Source: Tissierellales bacterium
Lineage (GTDB): Bacteria > Bacillota > Clostridia > Tissierellales > Tissierellaceae
Reading direction: 5' to 3'
Assembly (NCBI GenBank): GCA_030146915.1
Contig: JASLAT010000034.1
Coordinates: 1 to 64,000, forward strand
Length of the DNA: 64,000 nucleotides
Shown here: piece after piece, positions 17,138 through 25,722 of the stretch
Layout of the letters: every line of letters starts with the position of its first letter
Numbering within the stretch: position 1 is the stretch's first letter
Translations under genes and position numbers: made by a program
Notes under the pieces: model-generated
What the model was told of the DNA's origin: nothing
The model's input: the letters and a program-made list of their open reading frames with translations, nothing else
Databases searched by the model: none

Positions 17138-18157
17138 TTAATTAAAATCAATCATTGAACTATTAATGGATTTAAGATCAGATGCTCCAGTTAAAATCAT
17201 TGTTTGATAAAGCTCTTTTTTCATTTGATTTAAGATTAGTTCTACCCCTTTTTCCTTATTACCAAAAGCACCAATTACCAGAGGTCTACCTATAAGTACT
17301 CCATCAGCACCCAGTGCAATCATTTTAAAAACATCTACTCCTGATCTTATACCACCATCTACTAAAATTTTAGTCTTTCCTTTAACTGCCTGTGCTATTT
17401 TAGGTAGAACTTTAGCTGTTGAGTTTGTATGGTCTAATACTCTTCCACCATGATTGGATATAACTATTGCATCAACCCCTAGCTCAACAGATTTAATAGC
17501 TTCATCTACAGTCATTATACCCTTTAATATGAAAGGTAAATTACTATATGAGATTATTTCCTTAAGCTCGTGAATATTTTTAGGCTCAACAGGTGCACCT
17601 TTTAAAGCCATAGTTATTAATCCAGCACCATCTACATCCATACCTAATGCTGCTAAATTAGAATTATTTGCCAGACTTATCATTTTTTTTAATTCTTTAT
17701 TTTTTCTTGGTTTTAAAATTGCTATTCCTTCTCCATCAACTTTAGATAAAATATCTAGTCCAGTTGCATAAAGCTTAGGGTCTGCAGAGTCACCAATCAT
17801 TGCTAGAGTACCTAATTTTAAACTAGCATTAACTACACTAGAAATATATTCTTCTTCAGTTAGATATCCACCCATATTGAATTCGGTACCTGTAATAGGA
17901 GCAGATAAAATAGGCATACTTAAAGTTTTATTAAATATTTTAAAAGTTAGATCAGGGTCTTTACTGTTATGTAGTGTTCTTAGGTTTAATTTAACTTTAG
18001 ATAAATCTTCTACATTTGATTTAAAACTAGAACCAGTTCCGCTCCCACCCATTCCAGGAACTTCTCCAGCACAATAAACGCCATTACATACCTTACAAAC
18101 ATTACAAAAGCCTTTTAAGTTTTTTTTAGCATTAGCTCTTAATTCATTAATATTCAT
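17138..18157 (-). CDS. FMN-dependent alpha-hydroxy-acid oxidoreductase with N-terminal Cys cluster
   Basis: A 339-aa TIM-barrel flavoenzyme of the lactate-dehydrogenase/glycolate-oxidase family. FMN and catalytic motifs are intact: FILKGIMTVDEA with the FMN lysine, AIVISNHGGRVLDH with the catalytic His-Gly-Gly-Arg, and LVDGGIRSGVDVFK with ALGADGVLIGRP for phosphate binding. Unusual for the family is an N-terminal cysteine set at residues 18, 21, 24 and 29 (CNVCKVCNGVYC), which looks like a metal or Fe-S site. ATG 18157 is chosen because GGAG sits eight bases upstream; ATG/GTG codons at 18163/18166 are too close to it. The substrate is unknown. Confidence 0.82.
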   Translation of the reverse strand: MNINELRANAKKNLKGFCNVCKVCNGVYCAGEVPGMGGSGTGSSFKSNVEDLSKVKLNLRTLHNSKDPDLTFKIFNKTLSMPILSAPITGTEFNMGGYLTEEEYISSVVNASLKLGTLAMIGDSADPKLYATGLDILSKVDGEGIAILKPRKNKELKKMISLANNSNLAALGMDVDGAGLITMALKGAPVEPKNIHELKEIISYSNLPFILKGIMTVDEAIKSVELGVDAIVISNHGGRVLDHTNSTAKVLPKIAQAVKGKTKILVDGGIRSGVDVFKMIALGADGVLIGRPLVIGAFGNKEKGVELILNQMKKELYQTMILTGASDLKSINSSMIDFN

Positions 18158-18177
18158 AAACATCACTCCTTAACTAT

Positions 18178-18206
18178 ATAATATGGTGAAAAGTAGGAAT
18201 AGTAAA
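18178..18206 (-). promoter_or_regulatory. Promoter of the FMN enzyme-DsrE operon
   Basis: On the minus strand: TTTACT (18206-18201), 17-bp spacer, TATTAT (18183-18178). Five of six bases match in the -10 box. It is about 20 bp upstream of the ATG, implying a short leader. Confidence 0.55.
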
Positions 18207-18340
18207 CAGAATTATACAAGTTGAAAGATAAAAAAAAATATGGTATCATTTCATTACAAAGACTAATACAATTGATAAGAAAAACCGATAAGAAAAATGA
18301 AGTTTTGTAGGTTTTAGCAAAAGATAGTTAAAAAATAAAC

Positions 18341-18360
18341 AAAAAAAAGCCCTAAGGCTT
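18341..18360 (-). terminator. Terminator of tRNA-Leu (minus strand)
   Basis: Read on minus: AAGCC, loop TTAG, GGCTT, then T8. A short stem with a long T-tract just downstream of the tRNA. Confidence 0.7.
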
Positions 18361-18363
18361 ATG

Positions 18364-18448
18364 TGGTACCGAAGGCGGGGCTCGAACCCGCAAGATATAT
18401 ATCATTGGATTTTGAGTCCAACGTGTTTGCCAGTTTCACCACTTCGGC
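18364..18448 (-). tRNA. tRNA-Leu (CAA)
   Basis: On the minus strand, acceptor GCCGAAG pairs with CTTCGGT (one G-U), followed by discriminator A and encoded CCA. The anticodon loop CTCAAAA gives CAA, reading UUG. The extended variable arm (TGATATATATCTTGC region) is that of a class II leucine tRNA. It is a solitary tRNA gene with its own promoter and terminator. Confidence 0.94.
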
Positions 18449-18467
18449 ATATTTTTTAATATAATTT

Positions 18468-18496
18468 ATAATAACATAATTTAAATATAAAAACAA
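18468..18496 (-). promoter_or_regulatory. Promoter of tRNA-Leu
   Basis: On the minus strand: TTGTTT (18496-18491), 17-bp spacer, TATTAT (18473-18468) preceded by TG at the extended -10 position. It lies 20 bp upstream of the tRNA. Confidence 0.5.
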
Positions 18497-18575
18497 GCTT
18501 TTTAATACTCCTATTTACTGTAAGTTTTTTATAATGTATACTTTAATAGAGTATTGACTAGATAGGAGTGTATGT

Positions 18576-21242
18576 ATGAGTAGAGATAAAATATTAATTA
18601 TAGATGGTAGTTCTTTATTATTTAGAGGATTTTATGCATTGCCTCTTTTAACAACAAAAGAAGGAATTTATACAAATGCTATGTATGGTTTTTTATCAAT
18701 GTTTTATTCAGCTTTGGAAGAATATAAGCCTCAGTATTTATCTGTTGCATTTGATAAATCTGGACCGACCTTTAGACATGAAATATATGAAGAATATAAA
18801 GGAACAAGGTCTAGTGCTCCGGACGAGATCAAGGGCCAATTTACAAGATTAAAAGAAATATTAGAGGCTATGGATATAACTATTTTGGAATCTGATAAGT
18901 ATGAAGCTGATGATATAGCAGGTACCTTAGCTAAATTAGGTGAAGAAGAAGGATTAGAGGTACTTCTTCTAACTGGAGATAGAGACTATTTACAGTTAGC
19001 AGATGATAATACGAAGATAATTTTAACTAAAAAAGGTATAACTGAGACAGCAATATATGATAAAGATAGTATAAAGGAAGAGTACGGCTTAACACCTAAT
19101 CAACTTAAAGATTTAAAAGCTCTTATGGGGGATAGTTCTGACAATATTCCTGGAGTACCAGGTATTGGTATTAAAACGGGAATAAGCTTGATAAAAAAAT
19201 ATGACAGCCTAGATGGTGTATATGAGAATATAGATAAAATAACTGCTAAAAAAAGAAAGGAAAATCTTATATCAAACAAAGAGTTGGCTTATCTTAGTAA
19301 AAAGCTAGGTACGATTGTTTGTGATATTGATTTAGGTCTTAACATAGAAGACTTGAGGATAAAAGATGTAAATGTGAACAAACTTGTGCCACTTTTAGAA
19401 AAATATGAGTTTAATAATTTTTTAAATAAATATATAGATGGATATAGAGAAGAAGAAATAATTAGAGATGATTATAGTTATGAAACTGTTGATGATAAAA
19501 ATATAAAGGAGCTTATTGATTTAATATTAAAATCTAAAATATTTAGTTATATGTTCATAATAGAAAATGATAATGTTATGGAAGATGATATCTTATATTT
19601 TGCAGTAAAATGTGAAGATAGTTTAACATATATCTTAGATATGAAAAATAATTTAGATTTATTTAATAAATACTTTAAATCGATTTTTGAAGATGCATCT
19701 ATAAAAAAAGTAGGTCATAACACTAAAGATTATATAGTATTACTTTTTAGATTAAATATTGAAATTGAAGGAATTTTCTTTGATAGTATGATTGCAGAGT
19801 ATCTTATTGACCCTTCAAAGTCAAACTATAGTATCAATGATCTAAGTTTAAAGTATTATAACTACTATGGAGAGGATTTGGAGTCATTTTTAGGGAAAGG
19901 TAAAAAGAAAAAGACCTTTGCTGAAGCTGATCAAAGCAAAGTTAAAGATTATATTTGTTTTAAATTGGATACAAGTTTAAATTTAATAGAAAAGATGAAG
20001 CCGGTGTTGGAAGAACAGCAAATGCATGATTTGTTTTATGAAATAGAAATTCCTCTTTTAAAAGTTCTAGCAGATATGCAATTTGAAGGCTTTAAAGTAG
20101 ATAAAAATGAGCTGAAAAACTTGGATGCTGAGTATAGTAAAGAAATTGATGAAATAAGTAAAAATATTCACGAATTAGCAGGCTCTGAGTTTAATATAAA
20201 TTCACCGAAACAGTTAGGGGTAGTATTATTTGAAGATTTAAAATTACCTGTTATAAAGAAGACTAAGACAGGCTATTCAACAAATGCTGAAGTTTTAGAT
20301 AAGTTGAAAGATAAGCATCCAATTATTAATAAAGTTTTAAGATATAGACAGATAGTAAAGTTGAAGTCAACTTATATAGACGGACTTTTAAATTTAATTA
20401 ATGAGAAGACCCATAGAATACATTCAACTTTTAATCAGACTATAACAACTACTGGTAGAATAAGTAGTACCGAGCCTAATTTACAAAACATCCCAATAAA
20501 AACTCATGATGGAAGAAGGATAAGAAAAGCTTTTATAGCTGAGGATAATCACAAACTTGTTGATGCAGATTACTCTCAGATTGAGTTAAGAATATTAGCG
20601 CATATATCTGGTGATAAAATAATGATAGAGTCTTTTAGAAACAATGAAGATATTCATACAAGAACAGCTTCACAAGTTTTTGATATAGGTGTAGAAGATA
20701 TAGATGCAAGGCTTAGGGATAGGGCTAAGGCAGTTAACTTTGGAATAATATATGGGATATCTGATTATGGATTGTCTCAAGATCTTAATATATCAAGAGA
20801 AGAGGCTAAAAGCTATATTGATTCTTATTTAGAGAAGTATCCTGATATAAGAGATTATATGGATAAGATTGTTAAGATAGGTAAACGAGATGGGTATGTA
20901 GAGACAATATTTAATAGAAGAAGATATATACCAGAGCTTAAATCTAAAAATTATAATATTAGATCTTTTGGAGAAAGAGTAGCCCTTAACACTCCTATAC
21001 AAGGATCAGCAGCAGATATAATAAAGATTGCTATGGTTAAAATATATAATAAATTAAATGAAAAGAACTTAAAATCAAAATTAATACTACAGGTTCATGA
21101 TGAGCTTATAATTGAAGCAAAAGAAAATGAGTTAGACCAAGTAGAGGAGATTCTTAAAGAAACAATGGAAACAGTAATTGAATTAAAAGTACCTTTATTA
21201 GTAGATTTAAAGATTGGGGATAGTTGGTATGAAACAATGTAA
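18576..21242 (+). CDS. polA: DNA polymerase I
   Basis: An 888-aa repair and lagging-strand polymerase. N-terminal 5' nuclease domain (about 1-290: LLFRGFYALPLL, ESDKYEADDIAGTLA, GDSSDNIPGVPGIGIKT), a middle exonuclease-like domain (about 310-480), and a C-terminal polymerase with motif A (DADYSQIELRILAH), motif B (RDRAKAVNFGIIYG) and motif C (QVHDELIIEA). The middle domain lacks the DxE of proofreading motif I (the matching place reads SYMFIIENDN), so 3'-5' exonuclease activity is probably lost, as in Bacillus Pol I. It opens a four-gene run polA-coaE-slt-SBP. GGAGTG precedes the ATG. A TATAAT at 18530-18535 may be its -10 box, but no good -35 is visible. Confidence 0.97.
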   Translation: MSRDKILIIDGSSLLFRGFYALPLLTTKEGIYTNAMYGFLSMFYSALEEYKPQYLSVAFDKSGPTFRHEIYEEYKGTRSSAPDEIKGQFTRLKEILEAMDITILESDKYEADDIAGTLAKLGEEEGLEVLLLTGDRDYLQLADDNTKIILTKKGITETAIYDKDSIKEEYGLTPNQLKDLKALMGDSSDNIPGVPGIGIKTGISLIKKYDSLDGVYENIDKITAKKRKENLISNKELAYLSKKLGTIVCDIDLGLNIEDLRIKDVNVNKLVPLLEKYEFNNFLNKYIDGYREEEIIRDDYSYETVDDKNIKELIDLILKSKIFSYMFIIENDNVMEDDILYFAVKCEDSLTYILDMKNNLDLFNKYFKSIFEDASIKKVGHNTKDYIVLLFRLNIEIEGIFFDSMIAEYLIDPSKSNYSINDLSLKYYNYYGEDLESFLGKGKKKKTFAEADQSKVKDYICFKLDTSLNLIEKMKPVLEEQQMHDLFYEIEIPLLKVLADMQFEGFKVDKNELKNLDAEYSKEIDEISKNIHELAGSEFNINSPKQLGVVLFEDLKLPVIKKTKTGYSTNAEVLDKLKDKHPIINKVLRYRQIVKLKSTYIDGLLNLINEKTHRIHSTFNQTITTTGRISSTEPNLQNIPIKTHDGRRIRKAFIAEDNHKLVDADYSQIELRILAHISGDKIMIESFRNNEDIHTRTASQVFDIGVEDIDARLRDRAKAVNFGIIYGISDYGLSQDLNISREEAKSYIDSYLEKYPDIRDYMDKIVKIGKRDGYVETIFNRRRYIPELKSKNYNIRSFGERVALNTPIQGSAADIIKIAMVKIYNKLNEKNLKSKLILQVHDELIIEAKENELDQVEEILKETMETVIELKVPLLVDLKIGDSWYETM

Positions 21243-21843
21243 GATATACGGCTTAACAGGCGGTATAGCTAGTGGAAAATCAACAGTGTCTAAATATTTA
21301 ACCTTAAAAGGACATAAAGTTATTGATGCAGATAAGATAGCACATGAAATTACTAATAAAGGTGAAGAAGGTTATTATATTCTTATCGATAAATTTGGAA
21401 AAGGTATTCTGGACAATGAAAATAAAATAGATAGAAAAAAACTAGGTGAAATAGTATTTAATGATAAAAATAAATTATTCTTGTTAAATAGTTTACTACA
21501 TCCTATTATTTTGAAAAATCTTAAGAAAGATATAGATGCTTTATGTAAAGTATCTGAAATTATATTTTTAGATATACCTTTACTTTTTGAAGAGTATGAT
21601 AATTTATTAAAATATGGGATAGTCTTTGATAAGAGCATATTAGTATATGTTAATTTTGAAAATCAAATCAAAAGGTTAATTCAAAGAGATAATATAACAA
21701 ATAGAGAAGCAACTAATAAGATAAATGCTCAAATAAGTTTAGAAAATAAAAAAGAGTTAGCAGATTATATTATAGATAATAATAGCAGCATAGAAACTCT
21801 TTATAAAAATGTAGACTTACTAATATCAAAGATAGAAGGGTAG
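21229..21843 (+). CDS. coaE: Dephospho-CoA kinase
   Basis: A 204-aa P-loop kinase doing the last step of coenzyme A synthesis: phosphorylation of the ribose 3'-OH of dephospho-CoA. The P-loop is GLTGGIASGKST, with DADKIAHEI for CoA and the lid near RLIQRDNITNREA. It overlaps the end of polA by 14 bp. ATG 21229 is preferred, with GGGG nine bases upstream inside polA; a TTG at 21214 is possible. A polA-coaE pairing is common in Firmicutes. Confidence 0.95.
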   Translation: MKQCKIYGLTGGIASGKSTVSKYLTLKGHKVIDADKIAHEITNKGEEGYYILIDKFGKGILDNENKIDRKKLGEIVFNDKNKLFLLNSLLHPIILKNLKKDIDALCKVSEIIFLDIPLLFEEYDNLLKYGIVFDKSILVYVNFENQIKRLIQRDNITNREATNKINAQISLENKKELADYIIDNNSSIETLYKNVDLLISKIEG

Positions 21844-21850
21844 GGTTACT

Positions 21851-22474
21851 TTGAAAAAAATTATTTTGTTTTTTATAATATTAGCCTTTTTAACATTAAT
21901 GTTTTCAGTATATATGTTTACTCTATATCCTGTATCATATATGGATATTATAATAAAAAACTCTAAAGAATATGATGTGGACCCCTATCTGATAGCCTCT
22001 ATAATAAATGTTGAGAGCAGGTATGATCCCGATGCGGAATCTAATAAATTAGCTAAAGGATTAATGCAAATAACGCCATCTACTGGGCAATGGGCAAGTG
22101 AGTTAATAGGAATACCTGATTATTCTGAGGAAAAACTATTCATTCCAGATATAAATATAAAAATAGGTAGTTGGTATATAGATAGGTTGATTGATGAATT
22201 TGATGGAGATGTCTCCTTAGCACTGGCTGCATATAATGCAGGTAGTGGAAATGTCAATAAGTGGCTTGAAGATGAAAGTTATTCTTCTGATGGAAGAAGT
22301 TTACATACTATTCCATTCAAAGAGACAGATGAATATATAAAAAAAATAAATAAAAACTATCAAATTTATAGTAAACTATATAAAAAGTTTTTTAAAGAGG
22401 ATGGCATATGTAGTAATAGTTATATGCTAGTAGTTCATAGTATAAAAAAAATTATAGATAATATTAAAGGGTAG
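21851..22474 (+). CDS. Membrane-anchored lytic transglycosylase, Slt family
   Basis: A 207-aa protein with an N-terminal membrane anchor (residues 4-24) and a soluble lytic murein transglycosylase domain outside the cell. The catalytic glutamate is in SIINVESRYDPDA, followed by KGLMQITPSTGQWA and the ALAAYNAGSGNVNKWL motif. It cleaves peptidoglycan with formation of 1,6-anhydromuramyl ends. The start is TTG, seven bases after coaE. The last codon position is shared with the start of the next gene. Confidence 0.92.
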   Translation: MKKIILFFIILAFLTLMFSVYMFTLYPVSYMDIIIKNSKEYDVDPYLIASIINVESRYDPDAESNKLAKGLMQITPSTGQWASELIGIPDYSEEKLFIPDINIKIGSWYIDRLIDEFDGDVSLALAAYNAGSGNVNKWLEDESYSSDGRSLHTIPFKETDEYIKKINKNYQIYSKLYKKFFKEDGICSNSYMLVVHSIKKIIDNIKG

Positions 22475-24195
22475 TGATTAATTTGAAACAGAAATTAAAG
22501 TTATATTTTATTGTTTTACTTTCAACTTTAATATTACTAAGCTCTTGTAATAAAGTAGAGGAAAAAGATATATCTGTTGAACCTGAAGAAAATTCAAAAA
22601 AAATAGAGGCGAACTATGGAGGAGAAATTTCACTTCCTCTAACAAACCTTAAAACTATAAATCCATTAATAAATGAAAATTTGTCATATTATTATTTCAG
22701 TAGTTTAGTTTATGAAGGATTATTTGAGTTAGATGAGAATTTTCAAGCTGTACCTATTTTGGTAGAAAATTATAATATATCAGATAATGGTAGGAGAATA
22801 GATATTAAATTAAAGGAAAATATTAAATGGCATGATGGTAAGGATTTAACAGCTGAAGATGTTATTTTTACATTGGAAGCTATAAAAACCGCAGGTAAAC
22901 ATAGTTTTTATGGTAAATATTTATCACAGGCAATTGATTATTATGGGGATGATATTAATAGCTCAATCAAAATGAATGGTAGTAATAAGGATCTAAAAGT
23001 GTATTTTAGTAAATCTTTTTCAAATAATGTAGAATCATTGTGTTTTCCTATACTACCAAAACATAAATTTACGAGTGTAAAAGATGCATTGAGAAATGAA
23101 AATTTTCCCCTAATAGGGACAGGACCATTTAAATTTAAATCTTACAGAGCTTTAAAAGAGTTGGAATTATCAAGAAATGAAGATTATCATCTAGGCAAAC
23201 CATATTTAGAAAAAGTTATAGGAAAAATATATAGCGATAAGGAAGAATCTATGTTAGCTTTTGAAAGTGGGCAAGTTAATACTACGCTAACAAGAGGTGT
23301 TGACTGGGAACGTTATGGTAAAAACTCTAGATTTAAGGTTATAGAGTTTCCATCAGAAGACTATGAATTTATAGGTTTTAATTTCACTAATCCAATTTTA
23401 TCAGGAGAAGATGGTTTGGAAATAAGAAAAGCTATATCTTTGGCAATTAACAAAAAAGATATAGTAGATAAGGTATATTTAGGACATGCTTCCATTGTCA
23501 ATACGCCTGTTCATATAAATTCTTGGTTATCATCTAAAAAAGGACTAAGTTATGATTTAGATAAAGCAAATGAATATTTAGATGGAACGAAATTTAATAA
23601 GTATAATGATGTTGGATATAGGGTGGATGATGTTGGAAATAAATTATCATTAAATCTTTTAACCAATACTTCAAATCCTATAAGACTTTCAGTAGCTGAC
23701 TATATAAAAAATAATCTATCTGATATAGGCATAGAAGTAGTAATTATTCCAGAGATTGATACAGGACAAATATTAACATTAGAACAAAAACAAAATCAGT
23801 GGATTCAAGTTGAAAGAGATATAAGATCTGGTAATTATGACTTGTTTTTAGGAGGTTGGGAATTAAATCAATTATCAACATTACCATTTTTACTGGACAG
23901 TTCTAGTAGGTATGGGGGAAATTTAACTAGGTATAGAGATGAAGAGATGGATAAACTTATATATCAATCTTTTTATTCAGGGGCTTCAAGAGATGATAAA
24001 AAAGAAGCTTATGACAAAGTAGAGACAAAATTTTTAGAAGAATTACCTCATATAAGTCTTTTTTATAAAAATAAAGCATTAATTATCGACAATAGATTTT
24101 ATGGAGACTTAAAACCTAGTTTTTTTAAACCATATAGAGGATTAGAAAAGGTATTCATACATGAAGAAGAAACTAGTAAAAATAAGAAAAATTAG
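22474..24195 (+). CDS. Solute-binding lipoprotein, oligopeptide type (SBP family 5)
   Basis: A 573-aa extracellular substrate-binding protein. The signal peptide ends at lipobox LLSSC near residue 25, and the mature part carries family-5 hallmarks: INPLINENLSYYYFSSLVYEGL, LKENIKWHDGKDLTAEDVIFT, GTGPFKFKSYRALKELELSRN and IRKAISLAINKKDIVDKV. Such proteins deliver peptides or nickel to ABC importers. No permease or ATPase gene is adjacent, so its transporter lies elsewhere. The GTG at 22474 overlaps the previous stop; a TTG at 22483 is an equally possible start. It ends 5 bp before the rnf promoter candidate. Confidence 0.88.
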   Translation: MINLKQKLKLYFIVLLSTLILLSSCNKVEEKDISVEPEENSKKIEANYGGEISLPLTNLKTINPLINENLSYYYFSSLVYEGLFELDENFQAVPILVENYNISDNGRRIDIKLKENIKWHDGKDLTAEDVIFTLEAIKTAGKHSFYGKYLSQAIDYYGDDINSSIKMNGSNKDLKVYFSKSFSNNVESLCFPILPKHKFTSVKDALRNENFPLIGTGPFKFKSYRALKELELSRNEDYHLGKPYLEKVIGKIYSDKEESMLAFESGQVNTTLTRGVDWERYGKNSRFKVIEFPSEDYEFIGFNFTNPILSGEDGLEIRKAISLAINKKDIVDKVYLGHASIVNTPVHINSWLSSKKGLSYDLDKANEYLDGTKFNKYNDVGYRVDDVGNKLSLNLLTNTSNPIRLSVADYIKNNLSDIGIEVVIIPEIDTGQILTLEQKQNQWIQVERDIRSGNYDLFLGGWELNQLSTLPFLLDSSSRYGGNLTRYRDEEMDKLIYQSFYSGASRDDKKEAYDKVETKFLEELPHISLFYKNKALIIDNRFYGDLKPSFFKPYRGLEKVFIHEEETSKNKKN

Positions 24196-24199
24196 TAGA

Positions 24200-24228
24200 T
24201 TGTAAAAAAATAGTCATTGTGATAAAAT
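24200..24228 (+). promoter_or_regulatory. Promoter of the rnf operon
   Basis: TTGTAA (24200-24205), 17-bp spacer, TAAAAT (24223-24228) with TG at the extended -10 position (24220-24221). It predicts a leader of about 145 nt before rnfC. Confidence 0.55.
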
Positions 24229-24292
24229 AAAATTAGTTTGAAAAACTTATTGAAATGATAGGTTTTATCAATAGATACAAAGATATATAAGG

Positions 24293-24325
24293 ATATACCT
24301 ATTTTAGATGTAGGTATATTTTTAT
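24293..24325 (+). terminator. Terminator-like hairpin in the rnf leader
   Basis: ATATACCTA (24293-24301) pairs with TAGGTATAT (24311-24319) around a 9-nt loop, followed by TTTTTATT. It lies between the rnf promoter candidate and rnfC. It may simply end the polA-SBP transcript, or act as an attenuator for rnf. ATAGGT at 24258-24263 could pair with ACCTAT at 24297-24302 and prevent the hairpin. Confidence 0.6.
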
Positions 24326-24379
24326 TGCTTACATAGTTAGCACAATAGTAGTTATAAAAAGAAAAAAGAGGTGGAATAT

Positions 24380-25705
24380 ATGGGACAAGAAAGATTAACT
24401 TTTAAAGGTGGAGCTAATGTACCTCATTTCAAAGAAATGACAGAGGGAAAAGCTCTGGAAGTAGCTGAAGAACCAAAAGTAGTTTATATACCTATGCAAC
24501 AACATATAGGTGCACCTTGCCAGCCAATTGTAAAAGTTGGTGATAAGGTTAAGGTAGGACAGGTAATAGGAAGTTCCGATGCTTTTGTTTCAGCAAAAAT
24601 ACACTCAAGTGTAGCTGGAGATGTAAAATCCATAGAGAAGATGGATGTTCCAGGAGGATTAGGAGTAACTTGTGTAGTAATAGAATCTGATGGTACAAAT
24701 GAAGAAGATGATTCTATGAAAGCCTATGGAAGTTTAGATGAAATTAGCAAAGAAGAAATTTTAGAGGTTATTAATCAAGCGGGTATTACAGGATTAGGAG
24801 GAGCAAGCTTTCCTACTCATGTAAAGTTATCACCACCAAAAGATAAGGTGATAGACCATATTATATTGAATGGTGCAGAATGTGAACCTTACTTAACAGC
24901 TGACCATAGATTAATGCTAGAACACTCTGAAGATGTTGTGTTTGGTTTAAGGGCAATAATGAAGGCCGTTGGGGTTAACAATGGTGTAATAGCAATTGAA
25001 GATAATAAAATGGATGCAGTAGAGGCGATGAAAGAAGCTAGTAAAGATTATGGAGATATAAAAGTTGTTTTAGTAAAAGCTAAGTACCCTCAAGGGGATG
25101 AAAAAAGAATAATATCTGCAGTGACTGGAAGGGAAGTTCCATCAGGAGCCTTACCTATGGAAGTAGGATGTGTTGTTAATAATATAGGTACCTCTAAAGC
25201 AATTGCAGATGCTATATTAAGAGGAAAACCACTATATGAAAGAGTTGTTACTATAACTGGTAGTGCTATTAAAGAACCTAAAAACTTATTAGCAAAAATA
25301 GGTACTCCGTTTAAAGATCTTATTAACCAAGCAGGAGGATTTAAAGAAGAGCCAGGAAAAATAGTTATGGGTGGACCTATGATGGGACTTGCTCAGTATT
25401 CTATAGATGTTCCTATGGTAAAGGGAACTAGTGGTATTTTAACATTTACTAAAGAACAGGTTGTAGAAAAACCTATGTCTGCATGTATAAGATGCGGAAG
25501 ATGTTTAGAGGTTTGTCCAGTACATCTTCAACCAGTATATATATCAGCATTCTCACTTAAAAATGATTTTGAAACATGTGAGCAATACAGTGCGATAGAT
25601 TGTGTTGAGTGTGGAGCATGCTCTTTTATATGTCCAGCAGGTAGACCTTTAACTGAGTCTATTAGATTAGCAAAAAGAGAGATCTTAGCAAAAAGAAAAA
25701 GATAG
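24380..25705 (+). CDS. rnfC: Rnf complex subunit RnfC
   Basis: A 441-aa peripheral subunit of the ion-pumping ferredoxin:NAD+ oxidoreductase, and the probable NADH/FMN entry site. It resembles the Nqo1/NuoF flavoprotein: GLGGASFPTHVKLSPPK and NGAECEPYLTADHRLMLE, then GALPMEVGCVVNN. The C-terminal part binds two 4Fe-4S clusters (CIRCGRCLEVCP and CVECGACSFICP). First gene of rnfCDGEAB. ATG 24380 is chosen because AGAGGTGG lies six bases upstream; GTG 24371 would sit inside that site. Confidence 0.97.
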   Translation: MGQERLTFKGGANVPHFKEMTEGKALEVAEEPKVVYIPMQQHIGAPCQPIVKVGDKVKVGQVIGSSDAFVSAKIHSSVAGDVKSIEKMDVPGGLGVTCVVIESDGTNEEDDSMKAYGSLDEISKEEILEVINQAGITGLGGASFPTHVKLSPPKDKVIDHIILNGAECEPYLTADHRLMLEHSEDVVFGLRAIMKAVGVNNGVIAIEDNKMDAVEAMKEASKDYGDIKVVLVKAKYPQGDEKRIISAVTGREVPSGALPMEVGCVVNNIGTSKAIADAILRGKPLYERVVTITGSAIKEPKNLLAKIGTPFKDLINQAGGFKEEPGKIVMGGPMMGLAQYSIDVPMVKGTSGILTFTKEQVVEKPMSACIRCGRCLEVCPVHLQPVYISAFSLKNDFETCEQYSAIDCVECGACSFICPAGRPLTESIRLAKREILAKRKR

Positions 25706-25722
25706 GATTAGGAGGAGATTAT

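Noticed and set aside
18361..18380. GGTACC-containing sequence resembling a T-box end
   Set aside because: It is the 3' end of the minus-strand tRNA-Leu gene, not a T-box leader; no specifier stem or antiterminator is present.
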